Shown: positions 45,549-52,825 of the stretch, piece by piece | Layout of the letters: each line of letters opens with the position of its first letter | Position numbering within the stretch: position 1 is the stretch's first letter | NCBI GenBank assembly: GCA_947645355.1 | Contig: CANSCI010000007.1 | Span: forward strand, 1 to 52,825 | Origin: an uncultured Dorea sp. | GTDB lineage: Bacteria > Bacillota > Clostridia > Lachnospirales > Lachnospiraceae | Length of the DNA stretch: 52,825 nt | Direction: 5' to 3' | Position numbers and translations under genes: made by a program | Notes under the pieces: generated by a model | What the model was told of the DNA's origin: nothing | Database searches by the model: none | What the model saw: the letters and a program-made list of their open reading frames with translations, nothing else

Positions 45549-46922
45549 ATGCCAAAGGAATATAGAACCATACAGGAAGTTGCCGGACCGCTGATGATGG
45601 TAAAAGGTGTAGAAGGCGTTGCATACGACGAACTCGGTGAGATCGAACTCGCAAGCGGTGAGAAGCGCCGCTGCAAAGTTCTGGAAGTAGACGGGGATGA
45701 CGTTGTTGTCCAGTTGTATGAAAATGCTGCCGGCATCAACTTAAGCAACAGTAAGGTGCGTTTTCTCGGACGGAGCATGGAACTCGGAGTGTCCGGGGAT
45801 ATGCTGGGACGTGTATTTGACGGACTGGGACGCCCCATCGATGACGGCCCGGAGATCCTGCCGGAGGAGCGAAGAGACATTAACGGCCTGCCTATGAACC
45901 CGGCGGCCCGTGTATACCCTGAGGAGTTTATCCAGACAGGTGTATCTGCCATTGACGGTCTGAATACACTGGTACGTGGACAGAAGCTGCCGATCTTTTC
46001 CTGTTCCGGTCTGCCGCATTCACAGCTGGCAGCGCAGATCGCAAGGCAGGCTAAGGTTCGCGGGACGGATGAGAACTTCGCCGTTGTATTTGCCGCAATG
46101 GGCATTACCTTCGAGGAGTCCAACTACTTTATCGAGTCCTTCAAGGAGACCGGCGCCATCGACAGAACCGTACTGTTTATCAATCTTGCAAATGACCCGG
46201 CTGTTGAACGTATTTCCACGCCTCGTATGGCGCTTACGGCAGCAGAGTACCTGGCGTTTGAGAAGGATATGCATGTACTTGTTATTTTGACAGATATTAC
46301 AAACTATGCGGATGCTCTCCGAGAGATCTCAGCTGCAAAGAAAGAGGTTCCGGGACGCCGCGGATATCCTGGATATATGTATACAGACCTTGCTACCATG
46401 TATGAGAGAGCCGGGCGTCAGAGGGGGAAGAACGGAAGTATTACCATGATCCCGATCCTGACCATGCCGGAGGATGACAAGACCCATCCGATCCCGGACC
46501 TTACAGGATATATCACAGAGGGGCAGGTTATCTTAAGTCGTGAGCTGTACCGTAAAGGCCTTCAGCCGCCGATCGACGTACTGCCTTCCCTGTCACGTCT
46601 GAAAGATAAAGGTATCGGCGAGGGCAAGACAAGGGCAGACCACTCCAACACCATGAACCAGTTGTTCGCAGCTTATTCCCGTGGAAAGGATGCGAAAGAG
46701 TTGATGACCATCCTTGGGGAGGCAGCCCTCACAGAGATCGACCTTCTGTATGCAAAATTTGCGGAAGAGTTCGAGAAAGAGTATGTATCTCAGGGATACA
46801 ACAATGACCGTTCCATTGAGGAGACACTGGAGATCGGCTGGAGGCTTCTCTCCATCCTGCCAAGAGCCGAGCTGAAACGTATCGACGACAAATTCTTAGA
46901 CCAGTATTATGGTAAAGTATAA
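45549..46922 (+). CDS. ntpB: V-type ATPase operon 2: subunit B
   Basis: A 457-residue B subunit with [60 protein letters not shown] and [12 protein letters not shown]. It shapes the non-catalytic face of each nucleotide site. The ATG follows AAGGAGG within the end of A. Subunit D follows 11 nt after the stop, so no counterpart of the operon 1 repeat exists here. Confidence 0.97.
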   Translation: MPKEYRTIQEVAGPLMMVKGVEGVAYDELGEIELASGEKRRCKVLEVDGDDVVVQLYENAAGINLSNSKVRFLGRSMELGVSGDMLGRVFDGLGRPIDDGPEILPEERRDINGLPMNPAARVYPEEFIQTGVSAIDGLNTLVRGQKLPIFSCSGLPHSQLAAQIARQAKVRGTDENFAVVFAAMGITFEESNYFIESFKETGAIDRTVLFINLANDPAVERISTPRMALTAAEYLAFEKDMHVLVILTDITNYADALREISAAKKEVPGRRGYPGYMYTDLATMYERAGRQRGKNGSITMIPILTMPEDDKTHPIPDLTGYITEGQVILSRELYRKGLQPPIDVLPSLSRLKDKGIGEGKTRADHSNTMNQLFAAYSRGKDAKELMTILGEAALTEIDLLYAKFAEEFEKEYVSQGYNNDRSIEETLEIGWRLLSILPRAELKRIDDKFLDQYYGKV

Positions 46923-46933
46923 GGAGGAGAATA

Positions 46934-47593
46934 ATGGCATCTAAGCAGATCACTCCTACCCGTATGGAACTCACAAAGACGAAGAAAAAGCTTGTTACCG
47001 CCAGAAGGGGTCACAAACTCCTGAAAGACAAACGTGACGAGCTGATGCGTCAGTTCCTGGAGCTGGTGAAGGAGAACATGGCACTGCGCCAGAAAGTAGA
47101 AGCCGGAATCCTCTCTGCAAATAAGAATTTTGTTATAGCGAAAGCCGGTATGGACGAAGCTACGTTAAATACAGCATTGATGGCGCCGAAGCAGGAGGTT
47201 AATCTTGAGGTAGGGCATAAGAATGTTATGAGCGTTGATATTCCTGTTTTTGAGACAAAGACAAGGACAGCGGACGCCAATGATATTTACTCCTACGGCT
47301 TTGCATTTACATCCAGTGACCTGGATGACGCCGTAAAATCTCTGGCGGATATTCTGCCGGATATGCTGAAACTTGCGGAGACGGAAAAAGCATGCCAGCT
47401 TATGGCGGCCGAGATCGAGAAGACAAGGCGCCGTGTAAATGCGCTGGAGCATGTGACGATTCCGGAGGCTCAGGCAACGATCAAGTACATTACCATGAAG
47501 CTGGATGAGAACGAGAGAAGCTCTCAGATCCGGTTGATGAAGGTAAAAGATATGATGCTTGAGGAAGCGCACAAATATAGCGAAAGAGCGTAA
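46934..47593 (+). CDS. ntpD: V-type ATPase operon 2: subunit D
   Basis: A 219-residue D-family shaft subunit: PTRMELTKTKKKLVTARRGH at the N-terminus, the KLLKDKRDELMRQF helix, and the C-terminal RRRVNALEHVTIPEAQATIK motif. It ends operon 2 and is followed by a strong hairpin. The ATG follows AAGGAGGAG. No genes corresponding to ntpH or ntpJ (the K+ transporter gene in E. hirae) follow. Confidence 0.96.
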   Translation: MASKQITPTRMELTKTKKKLVTARRGHKLLKDKRDELMRQFLELVKENMALRQKVEAGILSANKNFVIAKAGMDEATLNTALMAPKQEVNLEVGHKNVMSVDIPVFETKTRTADANDIYSYGFAFTSSDLDDAVKSLADILPDMLKLAETEKACQLMAAEIEKTRRRVNALEHVTIPEAQATIKYITMKLDENERSSQIRLMKVKDMMLEEAHKYSERA

Positions 47594-47606
47594 GTGTAAA
47601 ATGATA

Positions 47607-47650
47607 AAACCCCGGGACGCAGATAAGAGATTGTCTGTGTCCCGGGGTTT
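47607..47650 (+). terminator. Terminator of V-ATPase operon 2
   Basis: AAACCCCGGGAC (47607-47618) pairs with GTCCCGGGGTTT (47639-47650), and the stem extends inward through CAGA/TCTG after one mismatch. The T-run after it is short, but the stem is long and GC-rich. It may also serve the convergent CPBP gene. Confidence 0.8.
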
Positions 47651-47702
47651 CTGTAATTGTGTAAAGATAATCATCTGCGCGGATGATTTTACTTCGCTGT
47701 CC

Positions 47703-48407
47703 TCATATAATATCTGCAAATGCTTTTACTAATTCCCTAAGAGTTGTATTTACATCAAAGAAATGAGGCGCGGTATGTATAATCGTGGGGAAATATATAT
47801 TTTCAGATAATGAATATAAAAACAAAAAAATATATTGGCCGGACACTCCGGAAAGAACCGCATTTAAAACAGCAAGGGCATTTAATGTATTATAGGTTGC
47901 CGGATTTAATAAATGCATGATTCCCCACAACATGCCGCAAAAAATAGTACCCTTATGTTTTCCCAGCAATATTACCAGTCTTGGCCATAAATAACCCCTA
48001 TAGACAAATTCTTCTGTAAAGAATAGAGTGAACAGATCAAGTAATATATTAATAAAAAAATCAACGATAGAAATTTTATGAGTGCTCAATTGGGGCACAT
48101 TTTTTATCAAAGCAGCAAAGAGAAAAAGCAAAAAAACTATGACAGTAACTTTAATATTTCCCTTTTTTAATCCCAGCGTATGCATTTTTCTTTTGTTTTG
48201 TAAGACTACAATGATAAAAAACAGTATGGAGTAAACGACTCCGAAGATGGTGACGAAGATCCATTCATCTTTTTTCATTGCGAAATATGTAATACAAAGT
48301 AAACCTATATTATATATTAAATACGTTATAACGGCTGATTTACATTCCTTTTCCGTTAAATCACGAAAGAAGAACGGTTTAAATATTGAAAAATTTTTCT
48401 TGAGCAT
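47703..48407 (-). CDS. CPBP-family intramembrane metalloprotease-like protein
   Basis: A 234-residue protein with about seven membrane spans. The three CPBP (Abi/CAAX-like) motifs are visible: EEFVYRGYLWPRL (EExxxR), MLWGIMHLL (a motif His) and IIHTAPHF (second His). Such proteins cleave or process membrane or prenylated substrates, or confer immunity to self-made peptides. No bacteriocin genes are nearby. The DNA is clearly more AT-rich than its neighbours, which hints at separate ancestry. The start follows AGGAGATT. Confidence 0.85.
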   Translation of the reverse strand: MLKKNFSIFKPFFFRDLTEKECKSAVITYLIYNIGLLCITYFAMKKDEWIFVTIFGVVYSILFFIIVVLQNKRKMHTLGLKKGNIKVTVIVFLLFLFAALIKNVPQLSTHKISIVDFFINILLDLFTLFFTEEFVYRGYLWPRLVILLGKHKGTIFCGMLWGIMHLLNPATYNTLNALAVLNAVLSGVSGQYIFLFLYSLSENIYFPTIIHTAPHFFDVNTTLRELVKAFADII

Positions 48408-48645
48408 TTGTATAATCTCCTACTGCCATTTATAAGTGGGGATATCTCATATTCATATTTTGAGATATTATTACTATATTCTATTTTGGCTTCTTTTACA
48501 AGACGGTGAAAATTAGAGGATTTTGCAAATACCAAAAAATTTCGGTAAAAAAGAATTCAGAAAACTTGTGGAAGTGATTTGATTATGATATGATGAAAAT
48601 GATAAATGCAGAAAATAACAGAAAGCAATGGAGGATGACAGAAAA

Positions 48646-50556
48646 ATGAGTAAAAAGGAAAAGAACAACCCCTTCCGCTTATTTAGCTTATTCAGGAAAA
48701 GCGCTCCAGTGACAGCAGAAGAGGATGAACAGAAACAGTCATCCGAAGCGGAGCAGGTTTCCCAGGAGGAAGCGGCAGCTGAAGTAATCCAGAACGCAAT
48801 TGAGGTATCAGGAGGAAGCCTGATCTATTCTCTCTGGCATGAATGGAAAGAAGCAGTGGATCGTCAGGAGGAAAGTGAAGAGGTACAGGAAGAGACAAAG
48901 GAAACATCAGACGGACAGGAAGAGAAAGAAGCGTCCGAAGGAGAAGAGGAAAGGAAAGAAATTGAGGAAACCGCCGAAGAGCCGACAAAAATGATCGGGA
49001 ACCAGAAGAGGCAGTATCCAGAGTCTCTGGAAGTTTTTCTGGAGATATCTGAAGAGGGAATGCCGTTAACGGATCAGGAGCTTGAGGCAGAGAGGAAGAG
49101 GATTCTTGACAGTCTTCAGGCAAGGGTGAAAAAACATCCGTTATTTTCCAAAAAGGAAAAGAAGGAGGATGACGCAGAGGAAGAGGAGGAGAGCCTGAGT
49201 ATTGACGCAGAGGCTATTATTTATGTGACCAGGAACCGCATGGCGGCGTGGGCATTTATCCTTCCGCCTTATGGAGAGGGGAAAGCACTTTCAAGGAATC
49301 AGCTTGACCAGTCACTTGAGGAGGCATCAGTTTGTGAAGGCATTGATCAGGAGGCTCTGGGGAACATTATAGAAGAACAGCCGTATTTCAGGCTGGTGTT
49401 GATTGCCCTGGGTACACCGATGGTTTCGGGAGATGACGGATATGTGATAGAGCATTTTGCACAGGAGAGAGAGAAGAGTTTTGCCGTGGATGACCGCGGT
49501 AAGATGGACTATCGTGCCCAAAATTCTATCCAGGGGGTGCGGGAAGGAGAAGTGCTGTGTCAGATCGTTGCCCCGACACCGGGATCGGACGGTGTAAATA
49601 TACAGGGAGATGTGATACCGGCAAAAGCGGGAAAGGAAGCAAAACTCCTGGCAGGCCGCAATACAAAGATCAGCGAGGACAAGACGCAGCTTGTCGCAAC
49701 GATAGACGGACAGCTCAAATATCAGGCGGGAAGGTTCAATGTAGAGCCGCGGCTTGATGTTTCGGGAGACGTGAATTACGATGTGGGAAATATTGATTTC
49801 TACGGAGATGTCAGAATTACCGGAGACGTAAGGGAAGGCTTTATCGTTCGGTCCTCAGGGACGGTGACTGTTGACGGTCTTGTAGAGGCAGCTACCATAG
49901 AGGCAGAGGGAGATGTCATTATACGAAATGGAATTGCCGGCGACGAGAGAGCTGTAATCAAAGCCGGCGGCAGTGTGAAGGCAGCGTATATGGAGAGCTG
50001 CACTATCTATGCGGGAAAAGAAGTCCATGCAAATAATATTATTGGCTCTAACATCTATTGTGACGAAAAGATCGTGGTAAAGAACGGAAGAGGGACGATT
50101 ATCGGCGGAAGGCATGTCGCGGGCCAGAAGATCGAGGCCACCACCATAGGCTGCCGGGCAGAACGGCCCACAGAACTGGTTGTGGGAGAAACGCCTAATA
50201 TTCAGAAGAGGAAGGAAGATCTTCAGAAGGCAATTGAAAAAGCAGGGAAAGATCTGGAGGAAATGGACCGCACCATTAAGTATCTGGCCGGATCATCAGG
50301 AGATAATGCGGAAAGACGCCAGAAAATGGAGGAGATCCTGATGCACAGGACAGTTCTTCTTGACCAGCATGAAAAATCTCAGAAAGAATTAGAGGAGCTT
50401 ACCCAGAGAGGGGAGGGCGGTGTCAAAGGAAGGATCATTGCGGATACAGTATATCCGCCTACACAGATCCGCATTCGGGATTATACGTATATCGTCCAGG
50501 ATGAAGTCGGCAATGCCAATATTCATGTTGAGGAAAATGAAATTGTGCTCCACTAA
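48646..50556 (+). CDS. FapA-family (DUF342) protein
   Basis: A 636-residue protein. Residues 1-150 are highly acidic (many Glu-rich runs) and probably disordered. The middle holds the FapA N-terminal-like domain (IIYVTRNRMAAWAFILPPYG and later GDVIPAKAGKEAKLLAGRN). The long C-terminal part has hexapeptide-like repeats of a right-handed beta-helix (SGDVNYDVGNIDFYGDVRIT, then GTVTVDGLVEAATIEAEGDV), and a coiled coil near 530-600. DUF342 proteins are linked to surface polymer or signalling roles, but the function is not established here. ATG 48646 follows GGAGGATG; a possible promoter is TTGTGG-N17-TATGAT. Confidence 0.85.
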   Translation: MSKKEKNNPFRLFSLFRKSAPVTAEEDEQKQSSEAEQVSQEEAAAEVIQNAIEVSGGSLIYSLWHEWKEAVDRQEESEEVQEETKETSDGQEEKEASEGEEERKEIEETAEEPTKMIGNQKRQYPESLEVFLEISEEGMPLTDQELEAERKRILDSLQARVKKHPLFSKKEKKEDDAEEEEESLSIDAEAIIYVTRNRMAAWAFILPPYGEGKALSRNQLDQSLEEASVCEGIDQEALGNIIEEQPYFRLVLIALGTPMVSGDDGYVIEHFAQEREKSFAVDDRGKMDYRAQNSIQGVREGEVLCQIVAPTPGSDGVNIQGDVIPAKAGKEAKLLAGRNTKISEDKTQLVATIDGQLKYQAGRFNVEPRLDVSGDVNYDVGNIDFYGDVRITGDVREGFIVRSSGTVTVDGLVEAATIEAEGDVIIRNGIAGDERAVIKAGGSVKAAYMESCTIYAGKEVHANNIIGSNIYCDEKIVVKNGRGTIIGGRHVAGQKIEATTIGCRAERPTELVVGETPNIQKRKEDLQKAIEKAGKDLEEMDRTIKYLAGSSGDNAERRQKMEEILMHRTVLLDQHEKSQKELEELTQRGEGGVKGRIIADTVYPPTQIRIRDYTYIVQDEVGNANIHVEENEIVLH

Positions 50557-50629
50557 CACAGAAGAGAGAACCTTTTACATTTTTTGTCATATATTAAAGG
50601 TAGATACTTATCTCAAGGAGCGCATACCC

Positions 50630-50986
50630 ATGAGCAATAAATACCCGTTTTATATGACATATCAGATGCCGGTACTTTTTGATGACGAAAGGATGGACCG
50701 CCGCGATTACGACTACATGAAAAGTATTTATCCGGATACAGCCAGGAGAATACTGCCGTATGTGGAGGAAGAGTGTGACCGCCTGGAATATGATGCAAGT
50801 ATGATCTATGATGAGTATCCAGATCAGCTGCAGCTGCGCATGATGTGCAGGAGAGTCTACGACAGGGCAAAGGATGCGGAGGATCACCCGGGTCAGTGGC
50901 TGGAGGACTTTATTCAGGTGATGGTCTGCCAGGAACTCTGTCAGAGGAGGAGAGAGTACCGCGGAAGAAGGAAGAGATTTTACTGA
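50630..50986 (+). CDS. Conserved hypothetical protein of Clostridia (118 aa)
   Basis: A 118-residue, highly charged, mostly helical protein: TARRILPYVEEECDRLEYDA, then MIYDEYPDQLQLRMMCRRVY and a basic C-terminus (RRREYRGRRKRFY). I recall such proteins in many Lachnospiraceae but do not know a function. ATG 50630 follows CAAGGAG; the longer upstream frame overlaps FapA out of frame and is not used. A strong terminator ends the transcript. Confidence 0.75.
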   Translation: MSNKYPFYMTYQMPVLFDDERMDRRDYDYMKSIYPDTARRILPYVEEECDRLEYDASMIYDEYPDQLQLRMMCRRVYDRAKDAEDHPGQWLEDFIQVMVCQELCQRRREYRGRRKRFY

Positions 50987-50996
50987 TTTCAGAAAA

Positions 50997-51051
50997 AGAG
51001 GACTGCGCAGGGAAATATTGCTGCAACAGTCCTCTGATTTATATTTTTTTT
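50997..51051 (+). terminator. Terminator after the 118-aa gene
   Basis: AGAGGACTG (50997-51005) pairs perfectly with CAGTCCTCT (51027-51035), and a T-rich tract with eight T follows (51043-51051 region). Confidence 0.85.
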
Positions 51052-51191
51052 AAAAATTCACGATTTTTTTTAGTATAGATTCTATGATTGAAGGAAATTA
51101 TATCGCACAAAAGTAGACGGATTGCGAAAGATATGTTAGAATAGCGTTGCCATTTGTAATTGGCCTTATTTTTGACAGAGGAAACTGCGAT

Positions 51192-51713
51192 ATGAATAAT
51201 GTAATATTTATCGGAATGCCTGCTGTAGGGAAAAGTACGGTAGGAGTTGTGACAGCAAAGCGCATGGGGTACAGGTTTATTGATACGGACCTGCTGATCC
51301 AGGAACAGGAGGGAATGCTGCTGAGAGAAATTATTGCCCGGCGGGGGATTGAAGCATTTCTGGCAATTGAGGATCGTACAAATGCCGGCGTAGAGGCGGA
51401 AAAAGCCGTTATCGCGCCCGGAGGAAGCGTCATTTACTGCGAGAATGCAATGAAGCATTATAAAGAAATCGGAAAAGTAGTATATTTGCAGGCATCTTTT
51501 GAGACAATAAATAACAGACTGAAGAACGCGAAGAACCGGGGCGTTGTCTTAAAGGAGGGACAGACGCTTAAGGAGCTTTACAAAGAAAGGGTGCCGTTTT
51601 TCGAGAAATATGCTGACATCACGGTATGTGAAGACGGATATGATCTAGGGGAGACCGTTGAGCATGTGTTGGAAGCAATAAAACAAAATATTGAGAAAAA
51701 TATTACGGATTAG
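51192..51713 (+). CDS. Shikimate kinase-like protein (substrate residues incomplete)
   Basis: A 173-residue P-loop kinase of the shikimate kinase family. Walker A is GMPAVGKST near residue 8, DTD lies near 32, and the lid and C-terminal Arg (KNRGVVL, KERVPFFEKYAD) are present. Two expected shikimate contacts differ: the FRxxE motif is FLAIE, so the Arg corresponding to Arg58 of M. tuberculosis AroK is missing, and GGG is GGS. It may use shikimate weakly or act on another small alcohol. The ATG at 51192 was chosen for its position and family N-terminus; the earlier GTG start lies in the promoter area. It stands outside any aro operon. Confidence 0.78.
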   Translation: MNNVIFIGMPAVGKSTVGVVTAKRMGYRFIDTDLLIQEQEGMLLREIIARRGIEAFLAIEDRTNAGVEAEKAVIAPGGSVIYCENAMKHYKEIGKVVYLQASFETINNRLKNAKNRGVVLKEGQTLKELYKERVPFFEKYADITVCEDGYDLGETVEHVLEAIKQNIEKNITD

Positions 51714-51734
51714 TTACATAATTGTAAAAAATAT

Positions 51735-51762
51735 TTTACAAATGAAAATTATGTGGTATAAT
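51735..51762 (+). promoter_or_regulatory. murA promoter
   Basis: TTTACA (51735-51740), a 16-nt spacer and TATAAT (51757-51762). It precedes the murA ATG by about 70 nt. Confidence 0.75.
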
Positions 51763-51829
51763 AGCGAAGGGTATAGTTTAAAAAGATATTTTGTTGAATG
51801 AAGATATAAATAAATTATGAGGTGTGGTA

Positions 51830-52825
51830 ATGGAACAGTATATTATTAAGGGAGGCCATCCGCTGGTTGGAGAAGTTGAAATCGGGGGAGCAAAGAATGC
51901 GGCGCTGGCAATCCTGGCAGCTGCTATTATGACGGATGAGTCGGTAAAGATTGATAATCTGCCGGACGTGAATGATATTAATGTTTTATTAAATGCCATT
52001 GAAGGTATTGGAGCAGAAGTAAACCGGATTGACCCCCATACAGTAAGGATTAAAGGAAGAAGGGTCACAGATTTCAGTATTGAATATGATTATATCAAAA
52101 AGATCAGAGCGTCCTACTACCTGCTGGGAGCTCTGCTGGGGAAATATAAGCACGCCGAGGTGGCACTGCCCGGCGGGTGCAATATCGGAAGCAGGCCGAT
52201 CGATCAGCATCTGAAGGGTTTCCGGGCTCTGGGTGCGGACGTTGACATTGAATATGGCAAGATTATTGCAGAGACAGAACGGCTCACAGGCAAGCACATT
52301 TATTTTGATGTGGTGAGCGTGGGCGCGACCATTAATGTTATGATGGCGGCGGCTATGGCAGAGGGTCTGACCATTATGGAAAATGTTGCCAAGGAGCCTC
52401 ATGTCGTGGATGTGGCAAACTTCTTAAACAGCATGGGGGCAAATATCAGGGGCGCAGGCACAGATGTGATTAAGATCCGCGGTGTACAGAGACTTCACGG
52501 CACAGAGTATTCTGTTATTCCGGATCAGATTGAGGCGGGGACGTTTATGTTTGCAGCAGCGGCAACCCGCGGGGATGTGACAGTACAGAATGTTATTCCG
52601 AAGCATCTGGAGGCTACCATTGCAAAGCTTTTGGAGATTGGCTGTGAAGTGGAGGAGCATGATGATGCTGTGCGTGTTGTGTCCAAGGGAAATCTGCGGA
52701 GCACTCATGTAAAGACATTGCCGTACCCGGGATTTCCTACAGATATGCAGCCGCAGATTGGAGTAACCCTGGCTCTGAGCAAAGGGACAAGTACGATTAC
52801 GGAGAGTATTTTTGAAAATCGTTTC
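51830..52825 (+). CDS. murA: UDP-N-acetylglucosamine 1-carboxyvinyltransferase (3' end outside the window)
   Basis: The first 332 codons of MurA, which adds enolpyruvate from PEP to UDP-GlcNAc, the first committed step of peptidoglycan synthesis. The start reads MEQYIIKGGHPLVGEVEIGG followed by AKNAAL, with the catalytic Lys region. ALPGGCNIGSRPIDQHLKGF carries the fosfomycin-sensitive catalytic Cys. SVGATINVMMAA and EQEAGTF-like IEAGTFMFAAAA follow. The frame is open at the right edge, so about a fifth of the protein is missing. The ATG follows GAGGTG. Whether it is the murA or murZ paralogue cannot be decided here. Confidence 0.96.
   Translation, partial: MEQYIIKGGHPLVGEVEIGGAKNAALAILAAAIMTDESVKIDNLPDVNDINVLLNAIEGIGAEVNRIDPHTVRIKGRRVTDFSIEYDYIKKIRASYYLLGALLGKYKHAEVALPGGCNIGSRPIDQHLKGFRALGADVDIEYGKIIAETERLTGKHIYFDVVSVGATINVMMAAAMAEGLTIMENVAKEPHVVDVANFLNSMGANIRGAGTDVIKIRGVQRLHGTEYSVIPDQIEAGTFMFAAAATRGDVTVQNVIPKHLEATIAKLLEIGCEVEEHDDAVRVVSKGNLRSTHVKTLPYPGFPTDMQPQIGVTLALSKGTSTITESIFENRF

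Noticed and set aside
47703-48407. CPBP gene as part of a bacteriocin immunity system
   Set aside because: No peptide precursor, transporter or regulator genes are adjacent, so only the family call is supported.

Overview
The window looks like a chromosomal segment of an anaerobic gut Firmicute of the Lachnospiraceae (Dorea / Clostridium scindens-like; an inference from protein style, not a species call). The grounds are two V/A-type rotary ATPase operons, an oxygen-sensitive class III ribonucleotide reductase, an SRP RNA carrying an Alu domain, and several protein types typical of that family (DUF6128, DUF6512, DUF1002, acidic TPR/ATPase, VanW, FapA). Codons are moderately GC-rich, intergenic regions are AT-rich, and promoters of TTGACA-N17-TATAAT type are easy to read. 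I see no prophage, transposase or CRISPR array.

Layout: 1-3.2 kb, end of a PucR/CdaR-type regulator followed by an aconitase-family hydratase. 3.3-5.8 kb, an ECF sigma factor and a membrane-anchored beta-propeller protein. 6.0-6.7 kb, bioY on the minus strand under a BirA operator. 6.9-7.5 kb, a promoter-to-terminator interval of about 610 nt without a convincing gene and rich in complementary segments: a candidate large structured RNA. 7.7-12.8 kb, a giant acidic TPR/ATPase protein and glgB. 13.1-15.6 kb, minus strand: a secreted DUF1002 protein, then trmB with a small Cys-containing ORF and a thioredoxin. 15.9-24.7 kb, V-ATPase operon 1, order stalk-C-I-K-F-E-A-B-D, with a structured 123-nt tandem repeat between B and D. 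24.8-29.3 kb, DUF6512, tRNA-Lys, nrdD with an NrdR box, nrdG, purine nucleoside phosphorylase. 29.5-38.8 kb, housekeeping and family-specific genes (HTH protein, dgt, DUF6128, tadA, antisense-oriented SRP RNA, radical SAM protein, small membrane protein, VanW, HypE-like protein, trmL). 39-47.6 kb, V-ATPase operon 2, order stalk-I-K-E-C-F-A-B-D. 47.7-52.8 kb, CPBP protease, FapA, a conserved hypothetical, a shikimate-kinase-like protein and the 5' part of murA.

The main theme is ion-coupled energetics. Operon 2 has the gene order of the Enterococcus hirae Na+-ATPase (ntpFIKECGABD), and its rotor subunit keeps the Thr-Gln / Gln / Glu set that binds Na+ there. Operon 1 is rearranged, and its rotor subunit has one canonical hairpin with a Glu but none of the matching Gln residues. 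The cell therefore probably runs two rotary ATPases that differ in rotor and perhaps in ion. The strongest candidates for undescribed biology are the 6.9-7.5 kb RNA, the structured tandem repeat inside operon 1, the acidic TPR/ATPase protein, and the shikimate-kinase-like protein lacking a substrate-binding Arg.
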